This document shows positions 36,076 to 49,800 of a DNA stretch of 64,000 nucleotides, piece by piece (the stretch's first letter is position 1; every line of letters starts with the position of its first letter). Under the pieces are notes generated by a model. It saw only the letters and a list, made by a program, of their open reading frames with translations. It did no database searches and was not told where the DNA came from. Made by a program: the position numbers and the translations under genes. Source of the DNA: Elysia crispata (Eukaryota > Mollusca > Gastropoda > Plakobranchidae); assembly GCA_033675545.1 (NCBI GenBank), contig JAWDGP010000276.1:121001-185000 (forward strand), in the 5' to 3' direction.

Positions 36076-38500
36076 CCAACACTCCCCTCCTCTTCCAGTC
36101 CATGAAGCATTCACATCCGGTCCTTAGGCCTAACCTCCTTTCCCCTTTCCTTCTCATAGTTTTCTTGCAAACTCTTGCCTGTAAAACACAAACACATACA
36201 TAACAAGAATCGCTTGCTGCACGGAACAAAGCACTGTTTTCTGTTTTACAACCAGGAAAAGTGCTTTCAGAATCGAAAAAACCCCCGTCAAGATGGCTTC
36301 GAATTAACCTTATTTGAAACTTCAAACTGACCAATATTTTTTAATAAAGCTTTAAGAGAGAAATATTCGGTAAAATTAAAAGGCTTCAAAATATCCAAGA
36401 ATTCGAACTATCCGGATTCAAATTATTTGGACTATATATATATAGATATAGAAGATCTTACCTTAAATTCTCTTCATACTACACTGGTGTTTCAAGCAGA
36501 GGACAAGCGACATATATATATGTGTGTGTGTGTATATATACATGTATGTGCACATAAGTATAAGTGTTTTTTGTTTACAGCTGAGGCTTAAAGCAAGTCA
36601 ACAGACAAAAAACAAAAAAAGAATTTACATTGGTTCTGTTTAATATTTCAGTTTGATTTGAAATGAATTGAGCTTCAACAGTGCTTGCATAGGGACACAA
36701 GATAATTTCATCAGAAAGCAAACATACACATAGTGAGATTTTAAGATGTGAGTTTTTTTTTAGTTATAAAACAATAAATAATCAAGCTATGCATGACATT
36801 ATTTGAACTTAAAATAAAATAAAAAGACAAGTTCATTGCAAGGTACATAATTTTTTAAATGTTTAACTAAGCAATGATTTTGCTCAAAACATCAGCTAAC
36901 TGCATAGATCATTGCATTTGCTTGATAAAAATATAAGCAGCCTGCAAAAATAACCACTTCATTTTTTTATAATAGCATTCTTTTCAAAATCTCTTAAATT
37001 TTGATGGCAAAATTCCACTTGTTATCCAATCTTTTACTATTTCGTTAAAAGTCTTGAATTTCATGCATATACTTCTGTTATCTTCTTTGTACCACTTCCT
37101 GCTTTACTCACTTTTAATTTTTTTCCCATCCATTATCAACCCTTATCCCATCCACTAGTTTTTTCAATCTACAAGTCTAATTTTACATTAATAGATTTGT
37201 ACATCCATGTGCTAATAAAAAAGTAATATGCCTATTGAAGACTGATGCAGTTCACTACTAAGCCACACAAATAATGTTTTATGCTACTGGGAACCTTTAT
37301 CCTTTTATCAAAAAAGCTCCAGTTTCCACTGCTTTTTTCGAAAAAGCTGCAGAGTAAAGAAAACATGTCTATTAATTATTCACCTGCCCTGTAATTAAGT
37401 TGCTTTGAATTTTTAAAATGGTCCTAATAGATGGTATGCAAAGAAAATGCTTATTATAGAAACAATGCACTGGTAAGTAAAAGTTGACCTAGAGACAGTA
37501 TGATGCACAAAAAAATTGACACAGCTCACAGACATTTAGACAGCAAGGGAAAAGATGGTTCAGTATATGGCAAAAAATTTTTGTGACAAAGCTAACCACA
37601 ATGGTCCTACTTCATTTCTCTGAATAGATTGCCTACAGTTACCATATCAAAGAAAACTGCTAGGCAAATAGTTGTCATCTTCTGAGATCAAATGAATTCA
37701 AAGCATTGCCCTTGAATTTTTTCCATATAGATATAGACACAACAAGTACCAGTTACTGGAGCTGAAATCTGAAGAATTTAAATAAACAACCAATAAGAAA
37801 ATTTAGGAAATGCCACTGAATTGGATGTAAAACTGAAAACGATGTATTCAATTCTGAATCCATTGCATTACAATGTACTAATGCTACATTTTACATCCAT
37901 TTGAAAATGGACTTTGTTTTCAGAGAAATAAATTGAATCCATGGTTATTTAACCAAAACAAATGTGACAGCAATACATGTATTAGTAAGCACTTCTTTTA
38001 ATGCAGACATGTAAGTGCCTCTGATCAAAATTGAAGATTTTTCAGCATACCAAATCTTCCAAAGTGTCTCAACACCAAGACCCGAAGGTGTGAGATTGCT
38101 AAAGGGGTCAGGGTGCATGCTTCTCGGAAAAAAAAAAGGTTTCATAAATATGCCTTTTTATGAACAACTTTTGGCACATAATAGGACTACTTTTTGTGTT
38201 CAATTTTTCACTAAGCTTATGTTGCACCAGGACCAAAAATCCAATGCATGAATGCTGTAACCTAGCTTAGTGTAATGGTGGATAATATCTCAACCAAGTC
38301 CATCATAGTGACAGTTGTGAATGTATGAGAGACCTCCAGGAGGAATTTCTCTTAATACCCAATCAGACGATCTCAGGCTTGTGTTTTTTTGTTTTTGCCC
38401 CAAGTAAAAAAGTTCAGTTGCAATAATGTAAATGTTTCTCCGCATCAAAATTTTTAGAAATTTTACATTTCTGTTTTAATGATATTGATAATTAACACAA

Positions 38501-38517
38501 CCCCCCCCCCCCCCCCC
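38501..38517. repeat. poly-C run
   Basis: Seventeen consecutive C on the plus strand; a likely assembly/polymerase weak point. Confidence 0.9.
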
Positions 38518-38593
38518 TCATAATTTGGAAATCTCACTTTGAAAATTTTTTTGTAGACGCCAGCTTTGACAGACTGCAAATGTCAAGGGATGC

Positions 38594-38722
38594 AGAAGAA
38601 GAAGAAAGAAAGAAAGAAAAAAGAAGAAGAAGAAGAAGAAGAAGAAGAAGAGAAAGAGGAAGAAGAAGAAGAAGAAGAAGAGAAAGAGGAAGAAGAAGAA
38701 GAAGAAGAAGATGATGATGATG
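38594..38722. repeat. (GAA)n compound microsatellite
   Basis: GAA/GAAA units with AGAGGA interruptions, ending in GAT units. The apparent Glu-rich and Phe-rich frames are artefacts of the repeat. Confidence 0.95.
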
Positions 38723-41700
38723 AATTCAAGCATTTTTATGCTTTTATCTTGCTGAAAAAAAGTTTGGTACATTCTTTTAAATCAAATAAAGATACCTATC
38801 CATGTTGAAAAAAAAAAGAAAAAAAAATTCAATACAAATTTTTAATCAACGGAAATTAAATGCTTTATGCTCAGGGTTCATTTCTCTGTACAATAAAACA
38901 TGAATAGCAAGTCAAAGATAATTTGAGAACATCTATCTTCTTGAGGCTATGGAATGTGAAAAAAGAAATTCAAGACCATCCCAAGATCGCCAGTTAAAAC
39001 TCTTCATATCAGATTCATTGAAATATTACACAAATAAGACAGAATTCTTATTTCATACAGGAAAAAGAAATCCACCACTAAAGTTGATCAATATCACATT
39101 GGTAATACACTGTAATACAAGTGAAGAAAGATGCTAAAATTGAGCATTGTGAGTCACAGCTAATGCATTTCCTTTTTAGAAAATTTGGAGAAGTAAAGTG
39201 TCCTTTGAAATGATAGTCAAGTGCTGAGTGTCCTTTATTAATATCAAGAAAGAAAACATTTTTTAAGAAATGATAGTCAAGTGCTGAACTAATGAATTAG
39301 CACAATCATAGGAAAGAGTGTATATATATATATATTTCAAAAAAGGATTCTGAGGTAACCAGAGTTTATAAAACAAATGTAGGAAATCTTCCCTTTGTTT
39401 AAACATTTCCAAGAATAAAAAAAAAAAAACCAAGCCATGTTAAGAATATAATAAATAACCAATTGTATTTAAAGGGCATTTAAATTTTTTTAATACATAT
39501 ATGATATGAACTTCTTAATCTGACTCATACAAGAAAGAATTTTAATATAAACAAAAATCAAGCGAAAACAAAAAGCAAAAAAAATTATAAACACCAACAA
39601 ACTAACAATTAAATTAAAGTCCTCAAGAAGGCTAAAGGGTTTTATTATGTATCCCACAGTAGAGAATGATCATTTTCAGTAATTAAGTATCCAAGACAGT
39701 TTTGGAAATCATTCTGAGAAAATACATCACATTCACTCTATTTCATCGTCTGGGGAAAAAATAGATTTTGAATCCAAAATCTTTTAGACTGTACAGGGGC
39801 TTTAAGCCTGCATTTATCGCTTGTGACTCTATCATCAATGTCTCAGATAAGGTGATGACAAGCTGATTACATTGCACACACACAAAAAAATTAGACTTAT
39901 TCAGAGTATGGCCAATAGGAACAGAGCTTTTCTGTATCAATATTAAAAAAACAAAGAACTGTTGATTTTTGTCATACTTTTATTTATGTGATATCTTCAT
40001 ATAACTTAAGCAAGTAAGTATTCAGTAAAAATAATAGACCTCGAATTGACCAAGAATTAGAATTTTTCTGATTAATCATTCGACCTCAACTTTGCTGAAA
40101 ATCTGTACTGACTGGCAACTCTGATACCACTACTACCACTATCATTACTATAACTACTACTGCTGCCATTAAAATTTGTATTGCAAAGTGTACCTCTTCT
40201 ACAACAGTAACAAAGACATGAGCAGCTACTTTGCAAAAACCTTTGAAGGACATCGAATAATTAAATTATCATTTTCTTATATCATCTTCAAAGTGAGCTG
40301 TGATAACTATCCCACTATCTCTAGGTATCTCTTCAACCATGCACCTAAAGAGAGGTCTTACCAAGAATACTCAACCTGACTGTATTTGGTCCCGGCCCCG
40401 TAAAGCTCATCTACTACTACAACACCATCCAATACTGCCAATCCTCCTGTGTTTACTACTACTTTCGAACTTTTGTGGCAACAACAACAAAAATGTATCT
40501 TTCAAATAATTATTACTCAATCTCTGATGCTGTTGATACCACTGCTTACCATTTATGCTTCTACATTTGCTTTTGATACTTTTTTTTAACCACTACAATT
40601 GGCAACACCTCCACAGTGAGGGACACAAAGCAATCACAACTGCAATCAGTGCATTAATGGCTATAAAAAGCTTTTTTTCAATCTTGAGAAGTTTTTATGT
40701 GATTTTGCAATAAGTAAAAAAAACCTCAAAATCAATGCTTCTAAATAGTTGATCATGATGGTTCATCATGCTGGTAAAAATACGAGGGAGATAAAACAAA
40801 CTCAGTACTTAAGGATTACACAGCATATCTAGATGAAAACTGTATGTAAAGACTAATATTTGCTTAGCTTATTTAAAGACACATGCAGGGAAAAGGTCAA
40901 AAACCCAAATTGAAATGTATAAAAACAAATGTCAATTTATAAAAATGAAAAGGAATTGGACATATTTGGTTCTATGAAAAACTTTAGGCCGCGCCATTTT
41001 TTAGATGAGCAAACACTTTGCTCCTGTCTAAAATCTGTAACTCTTCCTATTAGCTCTTAAGAAGATCCTACTATACATGCACACACAATGAAATAGTTAA
41101 CTCAAGGAACAAGACTCCCTTAAAAATCATTTTAATCCAATGGCACAAAAAATATTCACAATATATTCAACAAGATAAAGTTGCAATGCTTCTTCATTAA
41201 AGAGGTTATTTCACATAACCTCATGGGAAGAAAATAAACAATTATAAATAAAAATATCTAATTAAATATTTTCCTTTATGTGATATTCATGACCCCTAAC
41301 AAGCAAAGTGACAAATATCCCTTTTTTTTTTTTTTTTGGGCAAGGTCAGGCATAAATCAAAATACATTTATTTATAACTAACCTTACCAGGAGGACAATA
41401 TGCATTTAGACAAGTACAAACAATTTAGTCTCTAAGCAACCTTTTTGAGACAGAAAGTAGAAGCAATCACCTTAATACATTAGACAAGTCGAGGACTAAT
41501 CATTTCTCCTAAATCATGAGACAAAGCAGCAATTCTGCTTTCAAAGCTAATGGTGACAACCTACGTTGTTCTGGTGGCAGCATATTTTGGCTCTCCATGG
41601 AATTTTTCAGGAAGCCGATAAAATAGACCATCAAGTACTGTGGGATTTTTTTTTATTATTTTTTTTTCATATAACTTCCCCTAACTTTCACTCTGTGTCT

Positions 41701-43227
41701 TAAACAGGTTCTGTGATTTATTCTACCACTTAAAATTTTGGGCATTCTTTATTTTCTTTTTTTTTCTCCAGAAACACATTTGTTCCTGTTTAGATAACAG
41801 TAATGAATAGAACAAAAAAAAAAATTAATTAAAAAAATATAGCAGAAAATATTCATCAAAAAATGTTCTTTCATATAAATACATGAAATAAAATCCTAAC
41901 CCCAGATTAGCAATCAGGTTTTATAAATGTACTAATACTTAAAGAAGATAAAGTCAAATTTAAGGTTGACTTGAAATTATTACTGAGTACCATTTTTTAA
42001 AATATACAATTACTACCCTGTAAACTAAATTTGTACTGTACTATTGTAATGAACAAACATTTTGAGGCTGATTTTTTACTCATCAGTCTTTAGTTTTGGG
42101 TCACCAATCATCTTGTTAAATATTTTTCATTTATTTTTATTTTTTTAATTGAAAAATCCATTAAAGAATGTACCAATTCTTTTTTGCAGAATTTGTATTT
42201 TATTCAAGACAGCTTTTATTTCCACAATCATTTCCATCCTCTTCAATATTCATGAACCAATTTATATGAAACTTTCACAGCATCTCTTATAATTATACAT
42301 TACAGGTTTTTACCTAAATTTTTGAAGTGTCGTAAGTAATTTTCAATCCCTTTTTCAGGGTGAGTAACTAGTTATTGAAAAAGGAGAGCCATGGCTTGGC
42401 TTAAGATCAAAATTTTACAATCATGTAAACACAGCTTGAAAAGAGGACTAACAGCTCTTATCACCCATAATTTCAGCTTATTTGATTACAATTTATAATT
42501 CTTTGCAAACGTAAATCCGAAGTGGCCACATTCATCACTGCAGCAACAAATTTTTTCCCTTTGATTTGAACATGGGAAAGTTTACAATTACATTGTTTCC
42601 TTGGTTTAATTGAAGCTCCTCCTCTTTAAAATTGAAACATAAATTTGGCTTGAGATAACATAACTACACTATATATCTCTAATTACACCGCTATGTAGAT
42701 AACTTCAAGCTTCTAAGATAAAGCAAAATATAAAGCCATGAACTTCATTTGAATAGTTTAAACTTATCCTTTATTTAAAAAAAAAAAAAAACACTCTTCA
42801 AATGCCGAAATGGCACAGTAACAATTTATATCTGATCCTCTTTCATAACAAAATTATCGCATGGAACAATATTATTTTTTATCTATGAATCAAAAAAGAA
42901 AAGAATGCAATACACAACACTGACTTACACAAATGTTGAAGAGCACCCTAAATAAAATCCGCACTTTTCTTGAAAAAAAGTCACCATTAACACTTTTAAG
43001 ATCTTTATAAATTCTGTTATTATGACCAAAAGTAATCAAAAATGAAAATAACTTACCTAGTGGAATTGAATTAGAAACAGAAAAGAGAATGAAGCCATAT
43101 GTATACCACATGAAGACCATTAACTTTACAAAAAACAAAATAGAACATAAAACTAAAAGTGATTATAAAAAGGTAATAGTAAAGTTGCGTACAGAAATTT
43201 AGACATCGTTCCTTGAATTTTTAACTA

Positions 43228-43233
43228 TTTATT
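43228..43233 (-). terminator. possible SPG21 polyadenylation signal
   Basis: AATAAA on the minus strand, about 630 nt past the stop codon. In DNA this AT-rich, such hexamers occur by chance, so support is weak. Confidence 0.25.
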
Positions 43234-43866
43234 GAAAAAACTTCTAAACTTTTTAATAAAGTTGAGGAAATAAACAGGTTGATGTTGGCTTAGACTTGAC
43301 AATCATAATAAAGTCATATTGATTTTGAGTAAAAGGATTGCAATTCAGAGGTCTTTATAATTATCTGCAGATTATATTTTGACATTGTCAGAACTAAGCA
43401 AGATACATTTATGTAAGCACCCTTAAAACCTCAAGCTGCATTCCTCATGTATGACAAATATATGTCCTAAAATATTCTTGAATGAAAATGAATTTTAAAA
43501 GCTTCTTCTGGTGCCTATAAGACCTTAATAGAAGCAAAAGTTTTTAAAAATTGTGATTGGAGGGGCAAATGAATGTTCAGCAATCAACGTAGGCAGAAAA
43601 TTGAAAGGTTGAAACATCAGATAAATGGTCCTTCAATTTTTCTGTACCGATTTTAAATATGAATCTATCTGACAGGACTAAAAATGACATAAGAAAAAAA
43701 TGGAAATAAAAATAACAATTCTGAAAAAATTGCATCATTTGAAGTCAACAAATTCTGAATGAACAGATATTATCCACTCTGTACTGAATTTGACAACTTT
43801 CAAGCTCTTTTCAAAATGAGCCATGATCGAATCAGATTCATTCCATTTGTAATACATATTTAAACC

Positions 43867-46800
43867 CTAAGATTCATCTGTACCTGCATCAGAATCAGCA
43901 AGCATTGCCATTTCCTCTTCTGTCAACTCTCGAGCTCTCAGAGAACCTATGTCATACTTTCTCAAATGAATCTGAGAAAGAAAAAAAAATGATAGGTGTT
44001 CTTGTACTAAATTGTGATTAAAAGTGTTATGAATCAGATAGAGGGCAAAAAGGTAGCACAAATGATTTTTTTAGCCTCTGATTTTATACCCATCCTGATT
44101 GATGCTGATCAGGTTTGACAAATTTAAATACAAACATCTTGTACTTAACAAAGGCAAAATCTTAAACAAGTTCCACAGGCAATTGAATTGTGATATTCAT
44201 GATGCTAACATACATTAACAATTTTAAAAATTAATGTGCTATAACTCATATCTCCAAAAAGTTATATAAGTAAAATTACCTGTTTATATGAAATGTGGAT
44301 TTACAGACACAGGTGAATGCTTTCCTGCAGACCAGTATCAGCACATTTAAGAACTAACAAATATATATGATTCATCTCATAAATAGATGGTGGCACTCTC
44401 TCAGTTATTTTCAAGACCGAGCAATCAGACACAAAAAGATAAGAAACTGATAATTTGAGTGGAAGATTCTTATCAAAACTTTGTTATAGCTATGCAGGTG
44501 AGATTTGTTCAAGCCAGCCACAAGGTATTGATGTGTTAAAATAAGCATCTTATAAGTCTCATCAGTGGATGACAAAGAGATATCAAAGGTCATATTAATC
44601 TCCATTTTTAGTATTTTTAAAGAATCAAAGAGGTGAGATGAAAAAATGATTGGCCTGGGTAAGACCAAGATGCTACTTATACCCAAAATTTTGATGCTTT
44701 CATTTGTGTAACCACAACTATTTTGAGCTTATGCTAATGAAATCAAAGAAATGCTCATTGACCTCAGATAAAAAATCAGTCATCCCCAAACATATACAAA
44801 TAAAAAGGATACAAGCAAAAAGATTAGCTTCCCTTAAATACTTGAGTGATGGAAGAAAGACTTTCCTGGGCACAGAAAACAGAAACTGTAGTTTCTATAA
44901 ATATCTTATTCTCTATTCTGGGCAGTGTCTTGACCATAGCTGTCAAAATATTTCAAAATAGGACTGGATCAAAATAATACGGAATGCAATAGACAAACTT
45001 TTTCTCTTAAAATGGGTGGTGAAGTCAAGTCAAAAGGGATGAAATACAATTAGAGTAACAAAACCGATCCATTATTAGATGGATATGACAGTAGACTAAT
45101 TTGCCATAGTGGTAGATATAGAAGGCCAAAGAAGGACCTGTTAATCCTTTTTAACCTCTTTATGTTTTACGTCTTAAAAATTAATTTAAAAGGGATAAAA
45201 TGTATTGAAGTCAGTGCGACTTGAATGTTTTGGGGTGTTTATTTTTTATCACTTGGCATTTATAGCCTGAGCGTACACAATCTTATTTCATTATTATCCA
45301 ACATTACGTTGCAGTAGTTTTGATAAACATATTCAGCAGGTATTGAGCTTTGCTGAACAGGTGCAATATTTAGATTTATATTCAATAGAGCACAATAAGG
45401 TCAAACACAAATCCCTCAAAATCACAAATTAGTCGAACTCATCGTTTTTCCCCCTAATGATTATCTCTTTGTTTCCTTATTATTTCTATCTATTCATTAA
45501 ACTAGAACAAAGTAATGACACTTATGCACTGAACAATCTGCACTCAGCTAAGCAAAGAAAATGTTTGCTTTATAAGAAACTTGACAGACTTTGACTTTAA
45601 AAAAGTTTCCTTTTATCATTTTTGTACATCTAATCTTTAATAAATAGAATACGTAAATGCCAAGCTCCCTTTTTGGCTATGTGATGAGAAGAGAGAAACT
45701 AGAACATCTAGTGACAACTGGAATGATGGATGGAAAATGCCGCAAGGGAAAGCAATGTGAAAAGATGTAGGATGGACTAACAAAGTGGCTTGAAGTAGGA
45801 AGAGTGAAAGCCATGTGTGATAGAGATGCGTGGAAGGTCATGATTACCTATGCTAAAGAGCACGGTACCTGATTGATTGAATATTTAATTTCAATCATTT
45901 GTCCAACTCAGCTATTGTTAAAATTCTGTAAATAAAGAAGCTCTGCTCCTATCTATGCCTGAATAGATAAATTTCATCCCCTAGCACCATAGCCTTTGAT
46001 CCTTGGATTCCAGCAAAAGTGATGGTGGCTTTAAAAATTTCCCTTTTATCACATTAACAGATGTAATATGTATTTTCCATTAGGCTTCCAAGGTCGTTTT
46101 TTTTAATTCTTTGCAAGAAAGGCTTGCTCTTATCTCTGCCTAGATAGACAAAAATTGTCACCAGACACTCTAGCCTTTGATCCTTGGTGGCCAGTAAGAG
46201 CAAGAGATCTCTCCTCTTCCTCTCTACTTTGCCCAGTCCTATACATCTGGCATCAGTTGTCTCTCAGAATCTGCTAAATCTAAACGCACCTTTGGCTTAC
46301 AAGAGAATGGTTGTAAAAAAAAATTCTGGCCATTCTCCCTCTGCAACATATGATTGCTGGTGACAGATAAACCCGTCTGGGCCCATCTCTTTTTAAATCA
46401 ATCAATCAATCAATGTATGAGTGTGAAAAATAGCTGGCAAGTATTACATTTTCCTGACACCAAATAGCTCTAGGTAGAGCAATAGGGAGATTACAGTTCA
46501 TTTCTATGATTGTGGGAATAGCAGATCTATTCTTGGTTGAAAGATCTTGTCTTACTATAACTTATAAGATTATTCAGGAAAAAGTGATGATGCATTTTTA
46601 AACTTCCAAACTTAAAATGGAATTTCTGTAGAATCTACCATAAAGTAGGAGGTAGAAGGGAAATAGTATTAGCAAGAGAACCAGGTGATTGGAGAAAGCA
46701 GAAGATGGAGTAGGAGGGAGAGAAAAGAGAAAGAAATGATATTACCTGGAATAGAGTAGAAAGAATGGGAGTGTAGAAGGGAGAGATCTGCTAAAGAAGA

Positions 46801-49800
46801 GGAATTTAGAAATCAGTGCAGGAAGAAGATTGATCTGAGATGGACAGCGAGAAGCAGGGAAAGGAAAAGATCAAGTAAAGAACAAAAAAAAAGTAGAAGT
46901 GAAGTATCAGAAGGAGGAGTGACAAGGGGGGTAAATCTTTCTACTGGTATTGGAAAGGAAAGATACATAGAAAATATTAAATGCTTTTAAAAAAAAGAAG
47001 GATGGATTAGTCGAAATTATCTTTATTTAAGTTTTATGCATGCCCATAAAAATCTCTTATATGTGATGGAAAGGAAGCAAATCTATAACACATTCCTTAA
47101 AAATGATTATCTCCCTCGTATGTAAGACAAAACTTTTTTCAATTTTTGCTTGACTGTATGTATTTGTTTTGATGAAGCATATAAAGTCATTGTTTCTTTT
47201 AAAGCTTTGGCTCAATATCACCTGGGAATGTCATCTCCACTCAAAATTCATTTCCTTTGAAAAATTTGTTGATAAAGCAAAATATTTGCTTTTGAATAGT
47301 GAAATTTTAAATCTGATCTGCAATTTAAAAAAAAAAAAATTGTGCAATGGATATAAATATATATATATAAATAAAAAATACACAATGGATATTTTTTTCC
47401 ACTATGACTATTTTTCAGTGACTCAGAAGCTCATAAGAAAAGTCATGAATCACAAACATACTTTTTGATTATTTTCTTACTCTTAGTTTTCTAAGGAATT
47501 TGGAATAATGAAGGTAGTCTTGCAGTTAAAATTGGAAATAGAAAGCATTGCTGTTACAACAGTTGTGTTTTCTTTTTTTGCTTGATCACTTCCAATATTT
47601 TTCCTAATTTAGGTCTAAGTTTAATAATCTAAACATAAATTGATCACCACAACAATTTCTTAAGTCCCCTTCAACTAAATGCATAAAAATGTTATGTCCT
47701 CACACCATAACCACCACACAGCCAACAAACATGATTTTTCCAACATAACATTTTAGACCTCCCTAGACCATTTTATCAAGAAACAGTTCTCTGTTTGAAA
47801 ACCAATTTACTTTACTAAGGCATCAATTATTCTAGTTGCATTTGCGTCATCTTCTTCAAAATATTGCATTTCCTTGAGGCTAACCATCCATCCCTTACAT
47901 CAGTTAACTGTAGTTATACATCTGGTGGAAAGTGTTAGATTGTCTTTTTTTTATATATAGCACTGGTTTCCAATTTTCAAAAAATGAAGCATCAACTCTT
48001 TAGATTTATTTATGTTTCACCATAGCACTGTATATGCAAGATCAAAATAACTTGAAATAGACATGTAATAAAAATTTCTATGATGGATCTTGACTAGATT
48101 GCAGTTTCAGATCAAAACTAAAAATCTGTAAACTAGTATCTGCAGCTTTCACTTCCAAGAAAAGAGATAGTCATCAAACCATAGGTCTAGATTAGATATA
48201 GATTAATGCACAGTTATGGGATATTTCTATTCGAAGTGTTCTGCACCTATCTTATCTGAGTATGATCTTCTTTTTGCTGTTCAACTTTCTGAAGAACCTT
48301 GATAAGGTCGCAGCGGGCATAGTTGTTTTGTGGTGAACAAAGTTAATTAATAATAGTGGTGCCCACTTCAGCGCAATTTGCCAATTTCTTTGTGAAAAGT
48401 TTCATTTTGGGTATTTGAGATGTGGGTGAGAGAACCAGTCCTATGCCTGCATGTGCATGCATTGTGTGTGTAATGTTACTAAGCAAAGTGGTTGACTCAA
48501 TGCCTTTTGTGATGCCCAGTTCACCAGAGAGTCGCTCAATATAGTTGTTTCAAACCCTTTTGATTTATATAATTGAGGATGCATTTTCAGTTGGAGTATT
48601 TACACCTTAAACATTAAAAAAAGTCATATTGTTTTTGGTATAAAACAAACCTGAAGAAAAACATTGACTTCCATACTTCTGCTTAAGTATGGAAAGTTGC
48701 CACCAGACTTCAGGTGGGCTCTTTTTGCCTCAGGGTAACACTTGCACATTTCTTCACGTACATTCAATGATAGTGCACATTCATCAAACACCTGAAAAGC
48801 AAAAGGAAGAGTAACACATAATATAACAACCATGGAATCATTTATCTGAATACAGTAATTAAAAGTTCACAAAATGCTCATGGCAGGTTTGTTGAACTAC
48901 AAAGAATTTATCATACTCAAAAAGGGCTTGTATATGGTGAAAGAATCTCTTTACATTCGCATTGTACGTCCAAAATAACCCCTCCTCCATGTCATGAAAA
49001 TCCATGGCATTTAACCTTCATGATTAAGGTATAATTTTGTCTAAAGAAACAGAAGGAGGGGAAAAAAAAAGAGAGACAGAGAGAAAGAGATGGTCAGAGA
49101 AAGAGATAGACAGACAGAGAGAGAGACACAGAGAGAGAGAGAGAGATGGTGCTATAAAGGGTAAACCAGTGCCCACAATATTTTGCGCACTGCTCTTTGA
49201 TGCGTAATAAAGTTTGTCTTTGTTTAAGAAGCTATGGTCAAATTTGGTCAAATTTGTTAACGACCTCGTCTGGTTTCCTCTTGACTTTCGATCTATAAAC
49301 TCTGTCTTGTAATTTTTGAGAAATTCCCGTGTTTTTATCTTCAAACAGCCCCATACAAATCATTTTTTCTTCTTCAACGGTTTTCAAATATAATTTCTCT
49401 TTCTGATTTAACAGGTTTTTTATCCTCAGCAATGAAAGAGAATTTTTAAATATTTTTTTTTACACCATTATGGAATATACTAAAGATCGGCTCTACCATT
49501 ATACCTCTATTGTATCCACCTAATAAGACAATTACAGAAAAGTAGCCCCATTCAAATCATTTTTTCTTCTTCAACAGTTTTCAAATATTATTTCTCTTTC
49601 TGATTTAACAGGTTTCATATCCTTAGCAATGACAGAGTTTTTGAATAATTTTTTTACACCAATATAGAACATACTAAAGATCGTCACTATCAATATATGC
49701 AAATGAAATGTGCTGAACATGTGGCCAACTGACGTTAAATAAGAAGGGAAAAAAACAATATAAACTTAAAAAGTAGTTCTCTGGCGTTGAATCTAGTGAT

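Larger units (their letters stand above)
36076..43866. other. intergenic/3'-flank DNA left of SPG21
   Basis: Nearly 8 kb without a recognised gene. Visible items: TA/TG-rich runs at 36436-36540, a C17 run at 38501-38517, a GAA tract at 38594-38722, a short duplication of GAAATGATAGTCAAGTGCTG at about 39207 and 39269, and a TTTATT (minus-strand AATAAA) at 43228-43233 that could end the SPG21 transcript with a 3' UTR of about 640 nt. Confidence 0.4.
43972..48650 (-). other. SPG21 intron 7
   Basis: 4.7 kb, holding a LINE 3' coding relic (45675-45872), a 100 bp repeat pair at about 45921-46205 and an (AATC)n tail near 46396-46413. The purine-rich segment 46630-46960 could be another decayed retroelement end but has no readable frame. 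Confidence 0.5.

Noticed and set aside
38518..38808. Glu-rich or Phe-rich protein
   Set aside because: Translation of the GAA microsatellite.
46630..46960. Another LINE C-terminus in a purine-rich segment
   Set aside because: No single frame gives a convincing pattern; stops are too frequent.
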